DNA of 64,000 nucleotides from NCBI RefSeq assembly GCF_001636345.1, contig NZ_KV440945.1, forward strand, positions 2,995,354 to 3,059,353, in the 5' to 3' direction. This DNA is from Cytobacillus gottheilii (GTDB lineage: Bacteria > Bacillota > Bacilli > Bacillales > Cytobacillaceae). Position numbers and translations under genes: made by a program. Within the stretch, counting starts at the first letter, position 1, and each line of letters starts with the position of its first letter. A model generated the notes under the pieces. It saw only the letters and a program-made list of their open reading frames with translations. It had not been told where the DNA came from and did no database searches. Of this stretch, positions 1 to 9,024 are shown one piece after another.

Positions 1-475
<475 letters not shown>

Positions 476-504
476 AATATAATTATCGATATCTAGTCAA
501 TCAA
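476..504 (-). promoter_or_regulatory. Candidate sigma-A promoter of pdhA
   Basis: On the minus strand TTGATT (504-499) is followed after 17 bp by TATATT (481-476), a good match to the vegetative consensus. The interval 505-929 upstream of it holds nothing else I can identify; it is AT-rich with no coding potential. Confidence 0.5.
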
Positions 505-929
505 ATGAACTATTGTTTTTTTTGATTGAATAACTTTTTTAAGTGTATTCCAAATAAAAGGAACTGTATCACCCGACAATCATCATCTGTATTATAAAAG
601 AAATAAATTTATCTCGTGTTATACTAAAGCATCAATAGGAATTATTTTTTCCATATAATAGTTTTTCGTACAACATACAAATTTCGACAAGAAGAAAGAA
701 ACAACTAAATGAATCATCGTAACACTCTTTCCTCTACATGACACTTTACTCACCCTAAACAGGAAATTCCGCTTGCTTCTTCTTTGTTCAAGTCATTGTT
801 TTATTCACAGTTAAGAAGGCTATTATCTCTCCGGCAGGCAACAGTGCTTTAAAATCGCACTCGCTCCTCCCAGGAAAGATGTTCTTTAAGGGTCAATAGC
901 GGTTTAGTTAAATTCCTATATAAATGTAC

Positions 930-984
930 AAAAAAACCGGAACATTATGTAGATATTAAGGAAATATCCATCTAATGTTCCGGG
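930..984 (-). terminator. Intrinsic terminator after ykyA
   Basis: CCGGAACAT (937-945) pairs with ATGTTCCGG (975-983). On the minus strand the stem is followed by a run of T. It lies about 40 bp downstream of the ykyA stop codon. Confidence 0.8.
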
Positions 985-1023
985 CTTCTTTATTTGACTG
1001 ATATACTAAGACTTTTTATTATC

Positions 1024-1695
1024 TTATTCATCTTCTGTATTTACATTTAGTCCAGCTGCCTGATAAAAAGATAACTTTATTTCATTATAATCAGCTGTTT
1101 TTTCATTGAATTTTTTATTCGTCTCAAGGACCTGCTCATATGAATCATTAATTAAAGTAATCTGCTCTTCCAATTGCTCTAATTGCAGATCTTTTGTTTT
1201 GAAAAGCTCATACAATTGTTTATCATTATTTAATGCTTCGGAATATTGATTATACAACGCATCATGCAATTCATATCTGTCCATCATCGTATCGTATAAT
1301 TGCTGTGCTTCACTCTTCAACTCTTCTTCTTCCATCTCTTCAATAAGATCAGGGATCTTTTGAAACTCTTCTTTAGAAGCGTCGATGCTTTGTTTTTCTT
1401 CGTTCATATGCTCTTCACGCTGATCGGCAGATGCGAGTGCTTCATCTGATAACTTTTGAATTTCTTCAAATTCCTTCATACTTAAGGCAATAATTTGATC
1501 ATACAGTTCCTTTTCTTGCTTTTCCAGTTCAACAAGCGGGGTTTGCTGTTCTTCAAATCCTTTTTCGGCCGCAACTGCATCTTCTAGTACAGTGTGCATT
1601 TTTTCAGCTGGTGTTTCAGAATTCAAACAGCCTGATAAAAGCACCATACTCATCAATAGGACACTGATCCACATTCCCGATTTTAATTTATTCAT
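1024..1695 (-). CDS. ykyA: YkyA-like putative cell-wall-binding lipoprotein
   Basis: A 223-residue protein with a lipoprotein signal peptide: basic N-terminus, a hydrophobic run to residue 20, and the lipobox LLSGC with Cys23 as the lipidation site. The remainder is acidic, rich in Glu, Lys and Gln, with long predicted coiled-coil helices and no catalytic motif. It resembles Bacillus YkyA, an extracytoplasmic lipoprotein of unknown function annotated as cell-wall binding. The start is an ATG preceded by AGGGGGAT. The position between def and pdhA matches Bacillus gene order. A promoter (1737-1765) and a terminator (930-984) make it a single-gene unit. Confidence 0.85.
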   Translation of the reverse strand: MNKLKSGMWISVLLMSMVLLSGCLNSETPAEKMHTVLEDAVAAEKGFEEQQTPLVELEKQEKELYDQIIALSMKEFEEIQKLSDEALASADQREEHMNEEKQSIDASKEEFQKIPDLIEEMEEEELKSEAQQLYDTMMDRYELHDALYNQYSEALNNDKQLYELFKTKDLQLEQLEEQITLINDSYEQVLETNKKFNEKTADYNEIKLSFYQAAGLNVNTEDE

Positions 1696-1736
1696 CTATA
1701 ATCCCCCTAACTTCATTCCTTACTATATCTACTGTT

Positions 1737-1765
1737 GGTATATTTGGCAAATACTCTTGTATCAA
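1737..1765 (-). promoter_or_regulatory. Candidate sigma-A promoter of ykyA
   Basis: On the minus strand TTGATA (1765-1760), 17 bp, then TATACC (1742-1737), about 40 bp upstream of the ykyA start. Confidence 0.5.
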
Positions 1766-1837
1766 TTTTACAATATAAAGCTTGTCCTATCACAACCTAT
1801 GCTGAACTCTTTTCATTTATTCCTTAGGCACGGGCCT

Positions 1838-1867
1838 ACACAAACAGAACACATCATACATAGGCTA
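1838..1867 (+). promoter_or_regulatory. Possible mother-cell (sigma-K/E type) promoter of the YjcZ-like gene
   Basis: CATAGGCTA (1859-1867) fits the -10 pattern CATA-N3-TA of SigK, with ACA (1838-1840) 18 bp upstream as the short -35 element. YjcZ-type peptides are sporulation proteins, so such a promoter would make sense. The motif is short and this is tentative. Confidence 0.3.
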
Positions 1868-1943
1868 TATTAATCGTCCGATAATAAATATTAAAAAGCA
1901 CTGCAGATGTGGACGATATTCTACTTTAGGGAGGTTATCCTTC

Positions 1944-2084
1944 ATGTATGGATATGGCGGATACGGATATGGTTGTTCTTACCCAGGTTATGTAGCTGGT
2001 TCAGGCTATGGCAAAGGGTTTGCTTTGATTGTTGTATTGTTTATTCTTTTGATCATTGTTGGCTGTTCTTGCTGGAAATTCTAA
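1944..2084 (+). CDS. YjcZ family sporulation peptide
   Basis: A 46-residue protein: a Gly/Tyr-rich start ([10 protein letters not shown], then [10 protein letters not shown]) followed by one hydrophobic segment ([15 protein letters not shown]) and a short tail CSCWKF. This layout is typical of the YjcZ family of small Bacillus spore membrane peptides, whose function is unknown. A strong ribosome site (GGGAGG, 1929-1934) lies 9 bp before the ATG, and a hairpin follows at 2096-2130. Cys residues occur at positions 11, 41 and 43. Confidence 0.85.
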   Translation: MYGYGGYGYGCSYPGYVAGSGYGKGFALIVVLFILLIIVGCSCWKF

Positions 2085-2095
2085 ATCATTTTTAC

Positions 2096-2130
2096 GGGAG
2101 AGAGCTCTTAATTGAGCTGTCTCCTATTTG
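2096..2130 (+). terminator. Terminator after the YjcZ-like gene
   Basis: GGAGAGAGCTC pairs with GAGCTGTCTCC (one mismatch), 12 bp after the stop codon. The T-run behind it is weak. Confidence 0.6.
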
Positions 2131-2230
2131 TTCCACAATTTTTATATGATAAACATCAACTGTTTTATTAACATTTGCTGTTTTGTTTGATAGACTATTT
2201 TCATACATAAGTTCAACAGGAGTGAAGTAC

Positions 2231-2785
2231 ATGATTACAATGACCGATATCATACGTGATGGACATCCGACTTTAAGAAAAGTGGCAGAGGAAGTACAGC
2301 TTCCACCTGCACAAGAAGATAAAGAAATTTTATCGAGTCTTTTAGAGTACGTTAAAAATAGTCAGGATCCTGAAATTTCTGCAAGGTACGGGTTACGCGG
2401 AGGGGTTGGACTTGCAGCACCTCAAATTAATATTTCAAAACGAATGATTGCTGTGCATACTACCGATCCAAACGGAGAATTATTCAGCTATGCTCTTTTC
2501 AACCCTAGAATTATCAGCCATTCAGTGGAGCAGTCCTATATCACTTCTGGTGAAGGCTGCCTGTCTGTGGATGAGAATATCCCAGGGTTTGTGCCGCGCT
2601 ACGCCCGCGTAACCGTGAAAGGATATGACCTTGATGGGAATGAAATTAAGCTAAGGCTAAAAGGTCTTCCTGCCGTTGTATTTCAGCATGAAATCGACCA
2701 TTTAAATGGCATTATGTTTTACGATCATATTGATCAGAATGAACCGCTTAAACCGATTGAGGATGCCATTCCTATCGAGAGATAA
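2231..2785 (+). CDS. def: Peptide deformylase
   Basis: A 184-residue metalloenzyme that removes the formyl group from the N-terminal methionine of new proteins. All three signature motifs are present: GVGLAAPQ (58-65), EGCLS with metal-ligand Cys110, and QHEIDH with metal ligands His153 and His157 and catalytic Glu154. Sequence and length match Bacillus DefB (YkrB), one of the two deformylases of B. subtilis. The ATG at 2231 is chosen over an in-frame upstream ATG because AGGAGTG (2218-2224) precedes it and the protein then begins MITM like its relatives. A strong hairpin ends the gene. Confidence 0.96.
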   Translation: MITMTDIIRDGHPTLRKVAEEVQLPPAQEDKEILSSLLEYVKNSQDPEISARYGLRGGVGLAAPQINISKRMIAVHTTDPNGELFSYALFNPRIISHSVEQSYITSGEGCLSVDENIPGFVPRYARVTVKGYDLDGNEIKLRLKGLPAVVFQHEIDHLNGIMFYDHIDQNEPLKPIEDAIPIER

Positions 2786-2820
2786 AAAGAAAACTTGCCA
2801 GCATGGCAAGTTTTCTTTTT
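2786..2820. terminator. Bidirectional terminator between def and ykrA
   Basis: GAAAACTTGCCA (2789-2800) and TGGCAAGTTTTC (2804-2815) form a 12-bp perfect stem with T-rich flanks on both strands, serving the convergent def and ykrA. Confidence 0.9.
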
Positions 2821-2824
2821 GTGT

Positions 2825-3595
2825 TTAGATTAAATTCATCTCTTTTAAGCCTTTCCAAATGCCATCCTGATCGACATCAGCTGTTACGTATTTTGCAACT
2901 TCCTTCAGCTGTGGAACAGCATTTCCCATAGCAACACCGTTTCCGACCGTTTTAAGCATTTCTATATCGTTTAAACCGTCACCAAATGCATATACATCTT
3001 CCATTTTAAACCCAAGCCGTTCGATCATTTTGGCGATTCCTTCCGCTTTTGATCCTCCAGCAGGCAAAACATCAATAGACAAATCATGCCAGCGAATAAA
3101 ATGGAATTCTGGGAAGTCCGATACATATCCAGTTTCTTCTTTATTTTTGCAGAACACATTTACTTGATATATCTCGTTTTCCTTGTAGAAGTTAGTATCA
3201 AGGGCTGGATGAGGAAATTTTAAGCTTCCCATGCTTTCATCTATATATGAATGTTGTTCAACATTGGATTTCATCGTCTTTTCATTTAAAAAGACAAGCG
3301 GATGCCCCAGGTGTTCCGCATTTTGCAATAATTCTTCAATTTTTTCTATGTTTAGTGGATTTTTATAAATCGGTTCATTTTCAAAGACTACGTATTGACC
3401 ATTAAAGCTCACAAATGAATCAATCTCCAGCTCTTCTCTTAATGACTCAAACATAAAAGGAGCTCTTCCAGTTGCAATAGCAACAAAAACTCCATTCTCC
3501 TGAAGCTGTTTAATAGCCTCTTTCGTTTTTATTGGCAATTTTTTTTCATGATCAAGCAAAGTCCCATCAATATCAAAAAAAACTATTTTACTCAA
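2825..3595 (-). CDS. ykrA: HAD superfamily (Cof-type) hydrolase YkrA
   Basis: A 256-residue HAD phosphatase of subclass IIB. Motif I is FFDIDGTLL (nucleophile Asp8, acid/base Asp10), motif II lies in ATGRAP (about 42-47), and the C-terminal GDGLNDIEML carries the Mg-binding Asp residues. Members dephosphorylate small phosphorylated metabolites; the substrate is unknown. It resembles B. subtilis YkrA, also next to def. The start codon is TTG (3595-3593) with GGGAG 9 bp upstream. Confidence 0.88.
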   Translation of the reverse strand: MSKIVFFDIDGTLLDHEKKLPIKTKEAIKQLQENGVFVAIATGRAPFMFESLREELEIDSFVSFNGQYVVFENEPIYKNPLNIEKIEELLQNAEHLGHPLVFLNEKTMKSNVEQHSYIDESMGSLKFPHPALDTNFYKENEIYQVNVFCKNKEETGYVSDFPEFHFIRWHDLSIDVLPAGGSKAEGIAKMIERLGFKMEDVYAFGDGLNDIEMLKTVGNGVAMGNAVPQLKEVAKYVTADVDQDGIWKGLKEMNLI

Positions 3596-4040
3596 ATGTC
3601 CAAACTCCCTCTCTTTTTTAGTACTGTATCCATAATATTTGTACAGCCTTAATTCTTAATTCTTCCTAAATAAATGCATGTATCACTTTTGGCAGTGCCT
3701 GACGCTATATGATAAAAGTGATGATATGTACGAAAACAAGGTTAAAAGGTTTCACATTACATATATGAATATGTTCTATTATTCTATGTCTTAACCGTTT
3801 TGGCCCAACCGAGCTACTCACAATTACAGCAGACTTTCTGAACAAACCTTTCACGTAAACACTACCCCCATAACCCTGCTGTGTCAATTAACGTTTTTTA
3901 TATTCATAAATCAGGCACTTTAACATCATAATATAAACATAGACTAAAGTAGACGGAAGCCTGACCGCAGACATTATATCCTGATATATAAGATATGCCA
4001 TAAGCACTAACATATTTTTCTAAAACAATGACATGTTCGC
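3596..4040. other. Intergenic region without a recognisable gene
   Basis: About 440 bp of AT-rich DNA. A 60-codon frame on the minus strand (3705-3887) lacks a ribosome site and any familiar motif and is not called. No hairpin with a T-run or other clear signal was found here. Confidence 0.6.
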
Positions 4041-4068
4041 TTTACAAAGGACAAGGATCGTATAAAAT
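4041..4068 (+). promoter_or_regulatory. Candidate promoter of the 23-residue peptide gene
   Basis: TTTACA (4041-4046), 16 bp, TAAAAT (4063-4068), placed just ahead of an AAGGAGATGATCC ribosome site. Confidence 0.5.
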
Positions 4069-4090
4069 AGAAATAAGGAGATGATCCACA

Positions 4091-4162
4091 ATGTTGAAAA
4101 AGCTAAGGAAAAAGCTATTGAAACAGTGGAGAGATATGCTTCGTAAAAAAACAATCGCTTAA
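4091..4162 (+). CDS. Small cationic amphipathic peptide, 23 residues
   Basis: The frame encodes MLKKLRKKLLKQWRDMLRKK followed by TIA. It has a promoter-like pair (4041-4068), a strong ribosome site (AAGGAG, 8 bp spacing) and a GC-rich terminator right after the stop (4167-4192). Ten of 23 residues are Lys or Arg, and their spacing would give a helix with one hydrophobic and one basic face. This suggests a membrane-surface or nucleic-acid-binding peptide. I do not recognise a family. It could also be the coding part of a dual-function small RNA. Confidence 0.6.
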   Translation: MLKKLRKKLLKQWRDMLRKKTIA

Positions 4163-4166
4163 ATTT

Positions 4167-4200
4167 GAGCCCTTCAAACTTGCGAAGGGCTCCTTCATTA
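4167..4200 (+). terminator. Terminator after the 23-residue peptide gene
   Basis: GAGCCCTTC (4167-4175) and GAAGGGCTC (4184-4192) form a 9-bp perfect stem. The downstream tail is moderately T-rich. Confidence 0.75.
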
Positions 4201-4226
4201 TTGTAAATTGGTTATCAGTACGTTTT

Positions 4227-4255
4227 TTTACATACTTTTAATTATATGCCATAAT
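4227..4255 (+). promoter_or_regulatory. Candidate sigma-A promoter of rpoY-rnjA
   Basis: TTTACA (4227-4232), 17 bp, CATAAT (4250-4255). This leaves a leader of about 170 nt before rpoY. Confidence 0.45.
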
Positions 4256-4434
4256 GAACCTATATATTGGGTATTGAAATAAATATAAATGAATGATAAA
4301 TCCCTAAAAGCATGCAGTGCTTCCTTAGGAGATTATTGATTATAAAAAAAATTAAAAGCAATATTTCATTTGCCGCTAAGAAAGTTACCTTTCTTATCAT
4401 ATAAAAAAGAACACCGGATGAAGGAGAGAATGTT

Positions 4435-4647
4435 ATGATTTACAAAGTTTATTTTCAAGAATTAGCAAAAGAGGTTCCCGTTCGCGAGAAAACAAAAACG
4501 ATCTTTGTAGAAGGCGAATCAGAACGAGACGTCCGTTCTAAATTAAAGAAACGCCCATACAATATTGAATTTGTTGCAGCTGTGGATGGTTCGTATCTTG
4601 AGTTTGAAAAACAAAACGAAGACTTTAAAGTATTGGAGATTGAATAA
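4435..4647 (+). CDS. rpoY: RNA polymerase epsilon subunit
   Basis: A 70-residue protein matching Bacillus RpoY (formerly YkzG), the small epsilon subunit of Firmicute RNA polymerase. Recognisable segments are [27 protein letters not shown] and a C-terminal [19 protein letters not shown] precedes the ATG. It is followed after 3 bp by rnjA, the conserved arrangement in Bacilli, so the two are cotranscribed and probably translationally linked. Confidence 0.95.
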   Translation: MIYKVYFQELAKEVPVREKTKTIFVEGESERDVRSKLKKRPYNIEFVAAVDGSYLEFEKQNEDFKVLEIE

Positions 4648-4650
4648 TAT

Positions 4651-6318
4651 ATGAAATTTGTAAAAAATGATCAAACAGCTGTTTTTGCTCTTGGCGGTCT
4701 AGGCGAAATTGGCAAAAACACGTATGCTGTACAATTCCAAGATGAAATAATCTTGATCGACGCTGGAATAAAATTCCCTGAAGATGAACTTCTTGGCATT
4801 GACTACGTCATACCAGATTATACGTATTTAGTTAAAAACGAAGATAAAATTAAAGGGTTATTTATTACGCATGGACATGAAGATCATATTGGCGGCGTTC
4901 CCTATTTATTAAGACAATTGAACATTCCTATCTACGGCGGCAAGCTTGCATTAGGCCTTATTCGAAACAAGCTGGAAGAACATGGTCTATTGCGTCAGGC
5001 TAAACTTCATGAAATTAAAGAAGACGATATTATTAAGTTCAGAAAGACATCTGTAACCTTCTTCAGAACGACTCACAGTATTCCTGATTCATATGGAATT
5101 GTTGTAAAAACACCTCCTGGACAAATTGTTCATACTGGAGATTTCAAATTTGATTTTACACCTGTTGGTGAACCAGCAAACTTAACAAAGATGGCTGAAA
5201 TCGGCAAGGAAGGCGTATTATGTTTATTATCTGACAGCACTAACAGTGAAATTCCAGAATTCACGATGTCTGAGCGCCGTGTTGGCGAAAGCATTCATGA
5301 TATATTCAGAAAAGTTGAAGGAAGAGTTATATTTGCTACCTTCGCATCAAATATTCACCGTCTGCAGCAAGTGACGGAAGCGGCCGTTGCAAACGGAAGA
5401 AAAATTGCTGTTTTCGGACGCAGTATGGAAGCAGCTATTAATATCGGACAAGACCTTGGCTATATCACTGCTCCAAAGGATACGTTCATTGATGCACAGC
5501 AAATTAACCGTTTGCCGGCAAACCAAGTTACGATTCTTTGTACAGGAAGCCAAGGAGAGCCAATGGCTGCTCTTTCAAGAATTGCAAATGGCACACATCG
5601 TCAGATTCAAATTAATCCAGGCGATACAGTGGTCTTCTCTTCTTCTCCGATCCCTGGCAATACAATTAGCGTCAGCAGAACTATTGACCGACTGTCCCGT
5701 GCAGGTGCAGAAGTTATTTATGGCAAACTTAGCGATATTCACACTTCCGGTCATGGTGGACAAGAAGAACAAAAACTTATGCTTCGCCTTATTAAACCTA
5801 AATTCTTTATGCCGATTCATGGTGAGTATAGAATGCAAAAAATGCATGCTAAATTAGCTGTTGATTGTGGTGTAGAAGAAGAAAATTGCTTTATCATGGA
5901 TAATGGTGAAGTATTGGCTTTAAGTGATGATACCGCTCAAGTAGCTGGTAAAGTGCCATCTGGTTCTGTTTATATCGATGGAAGCGGAATTGGAGATATC
6001 GGCAATATTGTACTGCGTGACCGCCGTATCCTTTCTGAAGAAGGACTAGTTGTAGTCGTTGTCAGCATTAACATGAAAGACTTTAAAATCGCTTCTGGCC
6101 CTGACCTGATTTCCAGAGGATTTGTTTATATGAGAGAATCCGGAGATCTAATCAATGATGCTCAAAGCTTAATCTCCAAGCATCTCAACAAGGTGATGGA
6201 ACGGAAAACGACACAATGGTCTGAGATTAAAAATGAAATCACAGATACACTAGCACCATTCTTATACGAAAAAACAAAACGACGTCCAATGATTCTTCCT
6301 ATTATCATGGAAGTTTAA
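4651..6318 (+). CDS. rnjA: Ribonuclease J1
   Basis: A 555-residue metallo-beta-lactamase/beta-CASP ribonuclease with 5'-to-3' exonuclease and endonuclease activities, central to mRNA decay and rRNA maturation in Bacilli. The zinc-binding motif HGHEDHIGG lies near residues 74-82, and other metal-site motifs ([22 protein letters not shown]) follow. The C-terminal domain is complete. It has the usual family length and follows rpoY by 3 bp, with its ribosome site (GGAG) inside rpoY. A strong terminator follows. Confidence 0.97.
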   Translation: MKFVKNDQTAVFALGGLGEIGKNTYAVQFQDEIILIDAGIKFPEDELLGIDYVIPDYTYLVKNEDKIKGLFITHGHEDHIGGVPYLLRQLNIPIYGGKLALGLIRNKLEEHGLLRQAKLHEIKEDDIIKFRKTSVTFFRTTHSIPDSYGIVVKTPPGQIVHTGDFKFDFTPVGEPANLTKMAEIGKEGVLCLLSDSTNSEIPEFTMSERRVGESIHDIFRKVEGRVIFATFASNIHRLQQVTEAAVANGRKIAVFGRSMEAAINIGQDLGYITAPKDTFIDAQQINRLPANQVTILCTGSQGEPMAALSRIANGTHRQIQINPGDTVVFSSSPIPGNTISVSRTIDRLSRAGAEVIYGKLSDIHTSGHGGQEEQKLMLRLIKPKFFMPIHGEYRMQKMHAKLAVDCGVEEENCFIMDNGEVLALSDDTAQVAGKVPSGSVYIDGSGIGDIGNIVLRDRRILSEEGLVVVVVSINMKDFKIASGPDLISRGFVYMRESGDLINDAQSLISKHLNKVMERKTTQWSEIKNEITDTLAPFLYEKTKRRPMILPIIMEV

Positions 6319-6319
6319 A

Positions 6320-6364
6320 ACAAAAGGCAGAAATCACATCAAAAGTGATTTCTGCCTTTTTTTC
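6320..6364. terminator. Bidirectional terminator between rnjA and ktrC
   Basis: AAAAGGCAGAAATCAC (6322-6337) pairs with GTGATTTCTGCCTTTT (6345-6360), with T-runs on both strands. Confidence 0.92.
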
Positions 6365-6366
6365 GA

Positions 6367-7026
6367 TTAACCGAGAAGTTTCTTTTCAAATCGGTTGATA
6401 TCTATATCTGCTCCAATGACAATCATAATGTCATTATACTGAATTTTTTCATTCGCCTGAGGCGACACAATGATCTCTTCTCTTCTTTTAATAGCAACTA
6501 TGTTAATGCCGTATTTTGCGCGGATATCTAAATCTATAATAGTATGGCCGCTAATTCGCTCATTTGCAACGATTTCAACAATGCTGTGCTCATCTGAAAG
6601 CTCTAAATAATCAAGAACATTATTGGATACAAGCTTATGTGCAATTCGGCGTCCCATATCTCTTTCTGGATGTATGATAAAGTCTGCACCAATTTTGCTA
6701 AGTACTTTTTCGTGATAATCATTTTGCGCTTTCACTGTTATTTTCTTAACGCCAGCCTCTTTCAGGATTAATGTGGTTAAAATACTAGCCTGAATATTAT
6801 CACCAATCGCAACGATTACGTGATCAAAATTGCGGATTCCAAGGCTCTTAATGACCGTTTCATCTGTTGTATCACCGACAACTGCATGTGAAGCAATCAT
6901 TGAGAACTCATTGACACGATCTTCATCCATGTCTATTGCCATAACCTCCATGCCTTCCTCCGCGAGCGCCTTGCAAATGCTGCTGCCAAAACGGCCCAGA
7001 CCAATAACAGCAAACTCTTTCTTCAT
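6367..7026 (-). CDS. ktrC: Ktr potassium uptake regulatory subunit KtrC
   Basis: A 219-residue peripheral regulator of Ktr potassium channels. It has an N-terminal RCK_N (Rossmann) domain beginning with the nucleotide motif GLGRFG (residues 9-14) and a C-terminal RCK_C domain from about residue 135. The sequence closely follows Bacillus KtrC (YkqB). Known biology: KtrC forms rings that bind ATP/ADP and, through RCK_C, c-di-AMP, gating the KtrD membrane subunit. No ktrD lies in this window. A GGTGGAGG-type ribosome site precedes the ATG. It sits next to rnjA as in B. subtilis. Confidence 0.94.
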   Translation of the reverse strand: MKKEFAVIGLGRFGSSICKALAEEGMEVMAIDMDEDRVNEFSMIASHAVVGDTTDETVIKSLGIRNFDHVIVAIGDNIQASILTTLILKEAGVKKITVKAQNDYHEKVLSKIGADFIIHPERDMGRRIAHKLVSNNVLDYLELSDEHSIVEIVANERISGHTIIDLDIRAKYGINIVAIKRREEIIVSPQANEKIQYNDIMIVIGADIDINRFEKKLLG

Positions 7027-7151
7027 TGAAAATCCTCCACCTATTCACAGATTTATATCATACCAATCATTCTAGCACACACAAACCACCAGGAAAATAG
7101 TTTACATACGCTAAATTACTGCTTACGAACCAGCATGAGCTTAGGAAGCAT

Positions 7152-7192
7152 AAAAAAAGCTAAGGAGCTCTGCAGCTTTCCTTAGCTTTTTG
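7152..7192 (-). terminator. Terminator of the ABC exporter operon
   Basis: AAAAAGCTAAGGA and TCCTTAGCTTTTT form a 13-bp perfect stem with a T-run on the minus strand, immediately downstream of the yknV-like gene. Confidence 0.88.
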
Positions 7193-7195
7193 TTT

Positions 7196-9013
7196 TTAAC
7201 CAGCATCAAGCATATTAAATTGGGCTTTCACTAATTGATGATAATGACCCTTTTGCTCCATTAATTCATCATGTGAGCCTTCTTCTAAAATTTCACCATG
7301 ATCTAGTACAAAAATTTTATCAGCATCACGGATGGTGGACAGTCTATGGGCTATAATAATTGCTGTTCTGCCTTGCAGAAGCTTTTTAAGCGCAGTTTGA
7401 ATACGCACTTCTGTTTCAGTATCAATACTGGCTGTTGCTTCATCTAAAATTAAGATGCGCGGATCAGCCAGTAACGCTCTGGCAAAGGATAGAAGCTGAC
7501 GCTCACCTACTGATAGAATATTTCCTCTCTCCTCAACCTCTGTTTCATATCCATTCGGAAGACGCTGGATAAAATCGTGTGCTCCTACTGCTTTTGCCGC
7601 ATCAATTACCTGCTTCTCTGTGGCATCCGGCTTTCCAAAACGGATATTATCCCCGATGGTTCCTGAGAAAATAAAGGTATCCTGTAACACAATGCTAATT
7701 TGGCTGCGCAAATTGGCTAAGGACACATCCTTTAAATTCACACCGTCAATTTTAACTGTACCTCCAGTTGGATCATAAAACCTGCTGATTAGGTTGGCAA
7801 CCGTTGTTTTACCGGAACCTGTATGGCCAACTAATGCGACGGTTTCGCCAGCTTTCATTTCTAAATTAATGCCTTTAAGAGCCTTTCTTTTTTCATTGTA
7901 GGAGAAGACTGTATTTTCAAATTCAATATGCCCTTTCATTTCTTTAAACGAGATGGCATCAGATTTCTCAGCTACAATCGGCTTTTCATCTAAAAATTCA
8001 AAGATTCTTTCAGAAGAAGCCATTCCCATTAATAATTGATTATAGACCATTCCAAGTCTTCCAATCGGTTCCCAGAACATGCCTAAATAAAAAGCAAAAG
8101 AGACAAACTCACCAATTGACAATGAACCGCTTTGAATCAGGGATGCACCAAACCAGATCAGCACCGCAGTACCGATAGCATTTGTCAGCTCGACAAGCGG
8201 GCGAAACATGGCATTTTTTCGCGAAGCTGTTTTCCAGCTTGAAAAATTCTCGGTATTAACTCCGTCGAAAAAAACCATATTTTCTTTTTCCTGTGTAAAG
8301 GATTGTGTCACACGAATGCCTTGAATACTTTCATTTAAATGGGAATTTAATTTTGATTGCTTTAATCGGACGGTTTGCCACGATCTTCTTATATTTCTGC
8401 GCAAGGAAGTAGAAATAAAGAACATGATGGGCAGGATCACCATAACCGCCAATGTAAGCTCTGGACTGAGCGTAAACAGAATAACAAAGATTCCGACCAG
8501 AAGAATCATGTCCATCAGCAGGTTGATAATTCCATTTGTAAATAATTCTTGAAGTGAATTGATATCATTGAGAATTCTTACTAAAATGGAACCCGCGGAT
8601 CGCTGATCAAAGAACCGATGTGATAGTGTCTGTACATGTGTAAATAAATGCTTCCGCAAATCGTAAATCACATTCTGCCCCAGCGTGTTCATCCATTTTA
8701 TACGAAAATAGTTTGCTCCGTAGGATAAAAGATATAAGGCAAGAATCACACTAACAAGGGTTATTAACAGTGACGCATCCTTTTCAGCAAGCGCTTGATC
8801 AAGTGTGTATACCCCGATTAAAATCGGAATGGCCAATCGGACAGCTGTATTTATCATGACCATTATAATCGATAATGGCAGTAATTTTTTTCGGTATGGT
8901 TTCAAATAGCTGAACAATCGGAGCATCTGCTTCCAGTTAAATGGTTTTTCAATTACATCCTCTGATGAGTATTGAAAACGTGATAGAATGGCTTCTTTCT
9001 TTTGTTTATTCAT
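7196..9013 (-). CDS. yknV: ABC exporter half-transporter, yknV type (canonical NBD)
   Basis: A 605-residue half-transporter: six transmembrane helices (about 40-330) fused to a nucleotide-binding domain. Walker A is GHTGSGKT, Walker B is ILILDEATASID with the catalytic Glu, and the H-loop is IAHRLS. The signature is unusual, LSVGERQ instead of LSGGQ. The ATG at 9013 is chosen because AGGAGG lies 7 bp upstream; a GTG 6 bp earlier would sit on the ribosome site. It starts 11 bp after the partner gene. Length and pairing fit Bacillus YknV; YheH is an alternative. The substrate is unknown, lipids or drugs being typical. Confidence 0.8.
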   Translation of the reverse strand: MNKQKKEAILSRFQYSSEDVIEKPFNWKQMLRLFSYLKPYRKKLLPLSIIMVMINTAVRLAIPILIGVYTLDQALAEKDASLLITLVSVILALYLLSYGANYFRIKWMNTLGQNVIYDLRKHLFTHVQTLSHRFFDQRSAGSILVRILNDINSLQELFTNGIINLLMDMILLVGIFVILFTLSPELTLAVMVILPIMFFISTSLRRNIRRSWQTVRLKQSKLNSHLNESIQGIRVTQSFTQEKENMVFFDGVNTENFSSWKTASRKNAMFRPLVELTNAIGTAVLIWFGASLIQSGSLSIGEFVSFAFYLGMFWEPIGRLGMVYNQLLMGMASSERIFEFLDEKPIVAEKSDAISFKEMKGHIEFENTVFSYNEKRKALKGINLEMKAGETVALVGHTGSGKTTVANLISRFYDPTGGTVKIDGVNLKDVSLANLRSQISIVLQDTFIFSGTIGDNIRFGKPDATEKQVIDAAKAVGAHDFIQRLPNGYETEVEERGNILSVGERQLLSFARALLADPRILILDEATASIDTETEVRIQTALKKLLQGRTAIIIAHRLSTIRDADKIFVLDHGEILEEGSHDELMEQKGHYHQLVKAQFNMLDAG

Positions 9014-9024
9014 ATGCACACCTC

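Noticed and set aside
3705..3887. Minus-strand ORF of 60 codons between ykrA and the 23-residue peptide gene
   Set aside because: No ribosome site, no recognisable motif, and no terminator behind it.
5387..5857. Long alternative-frame ORF inside rnjA
   Set aside because: Shadow of the highly conserved rnjA frame.
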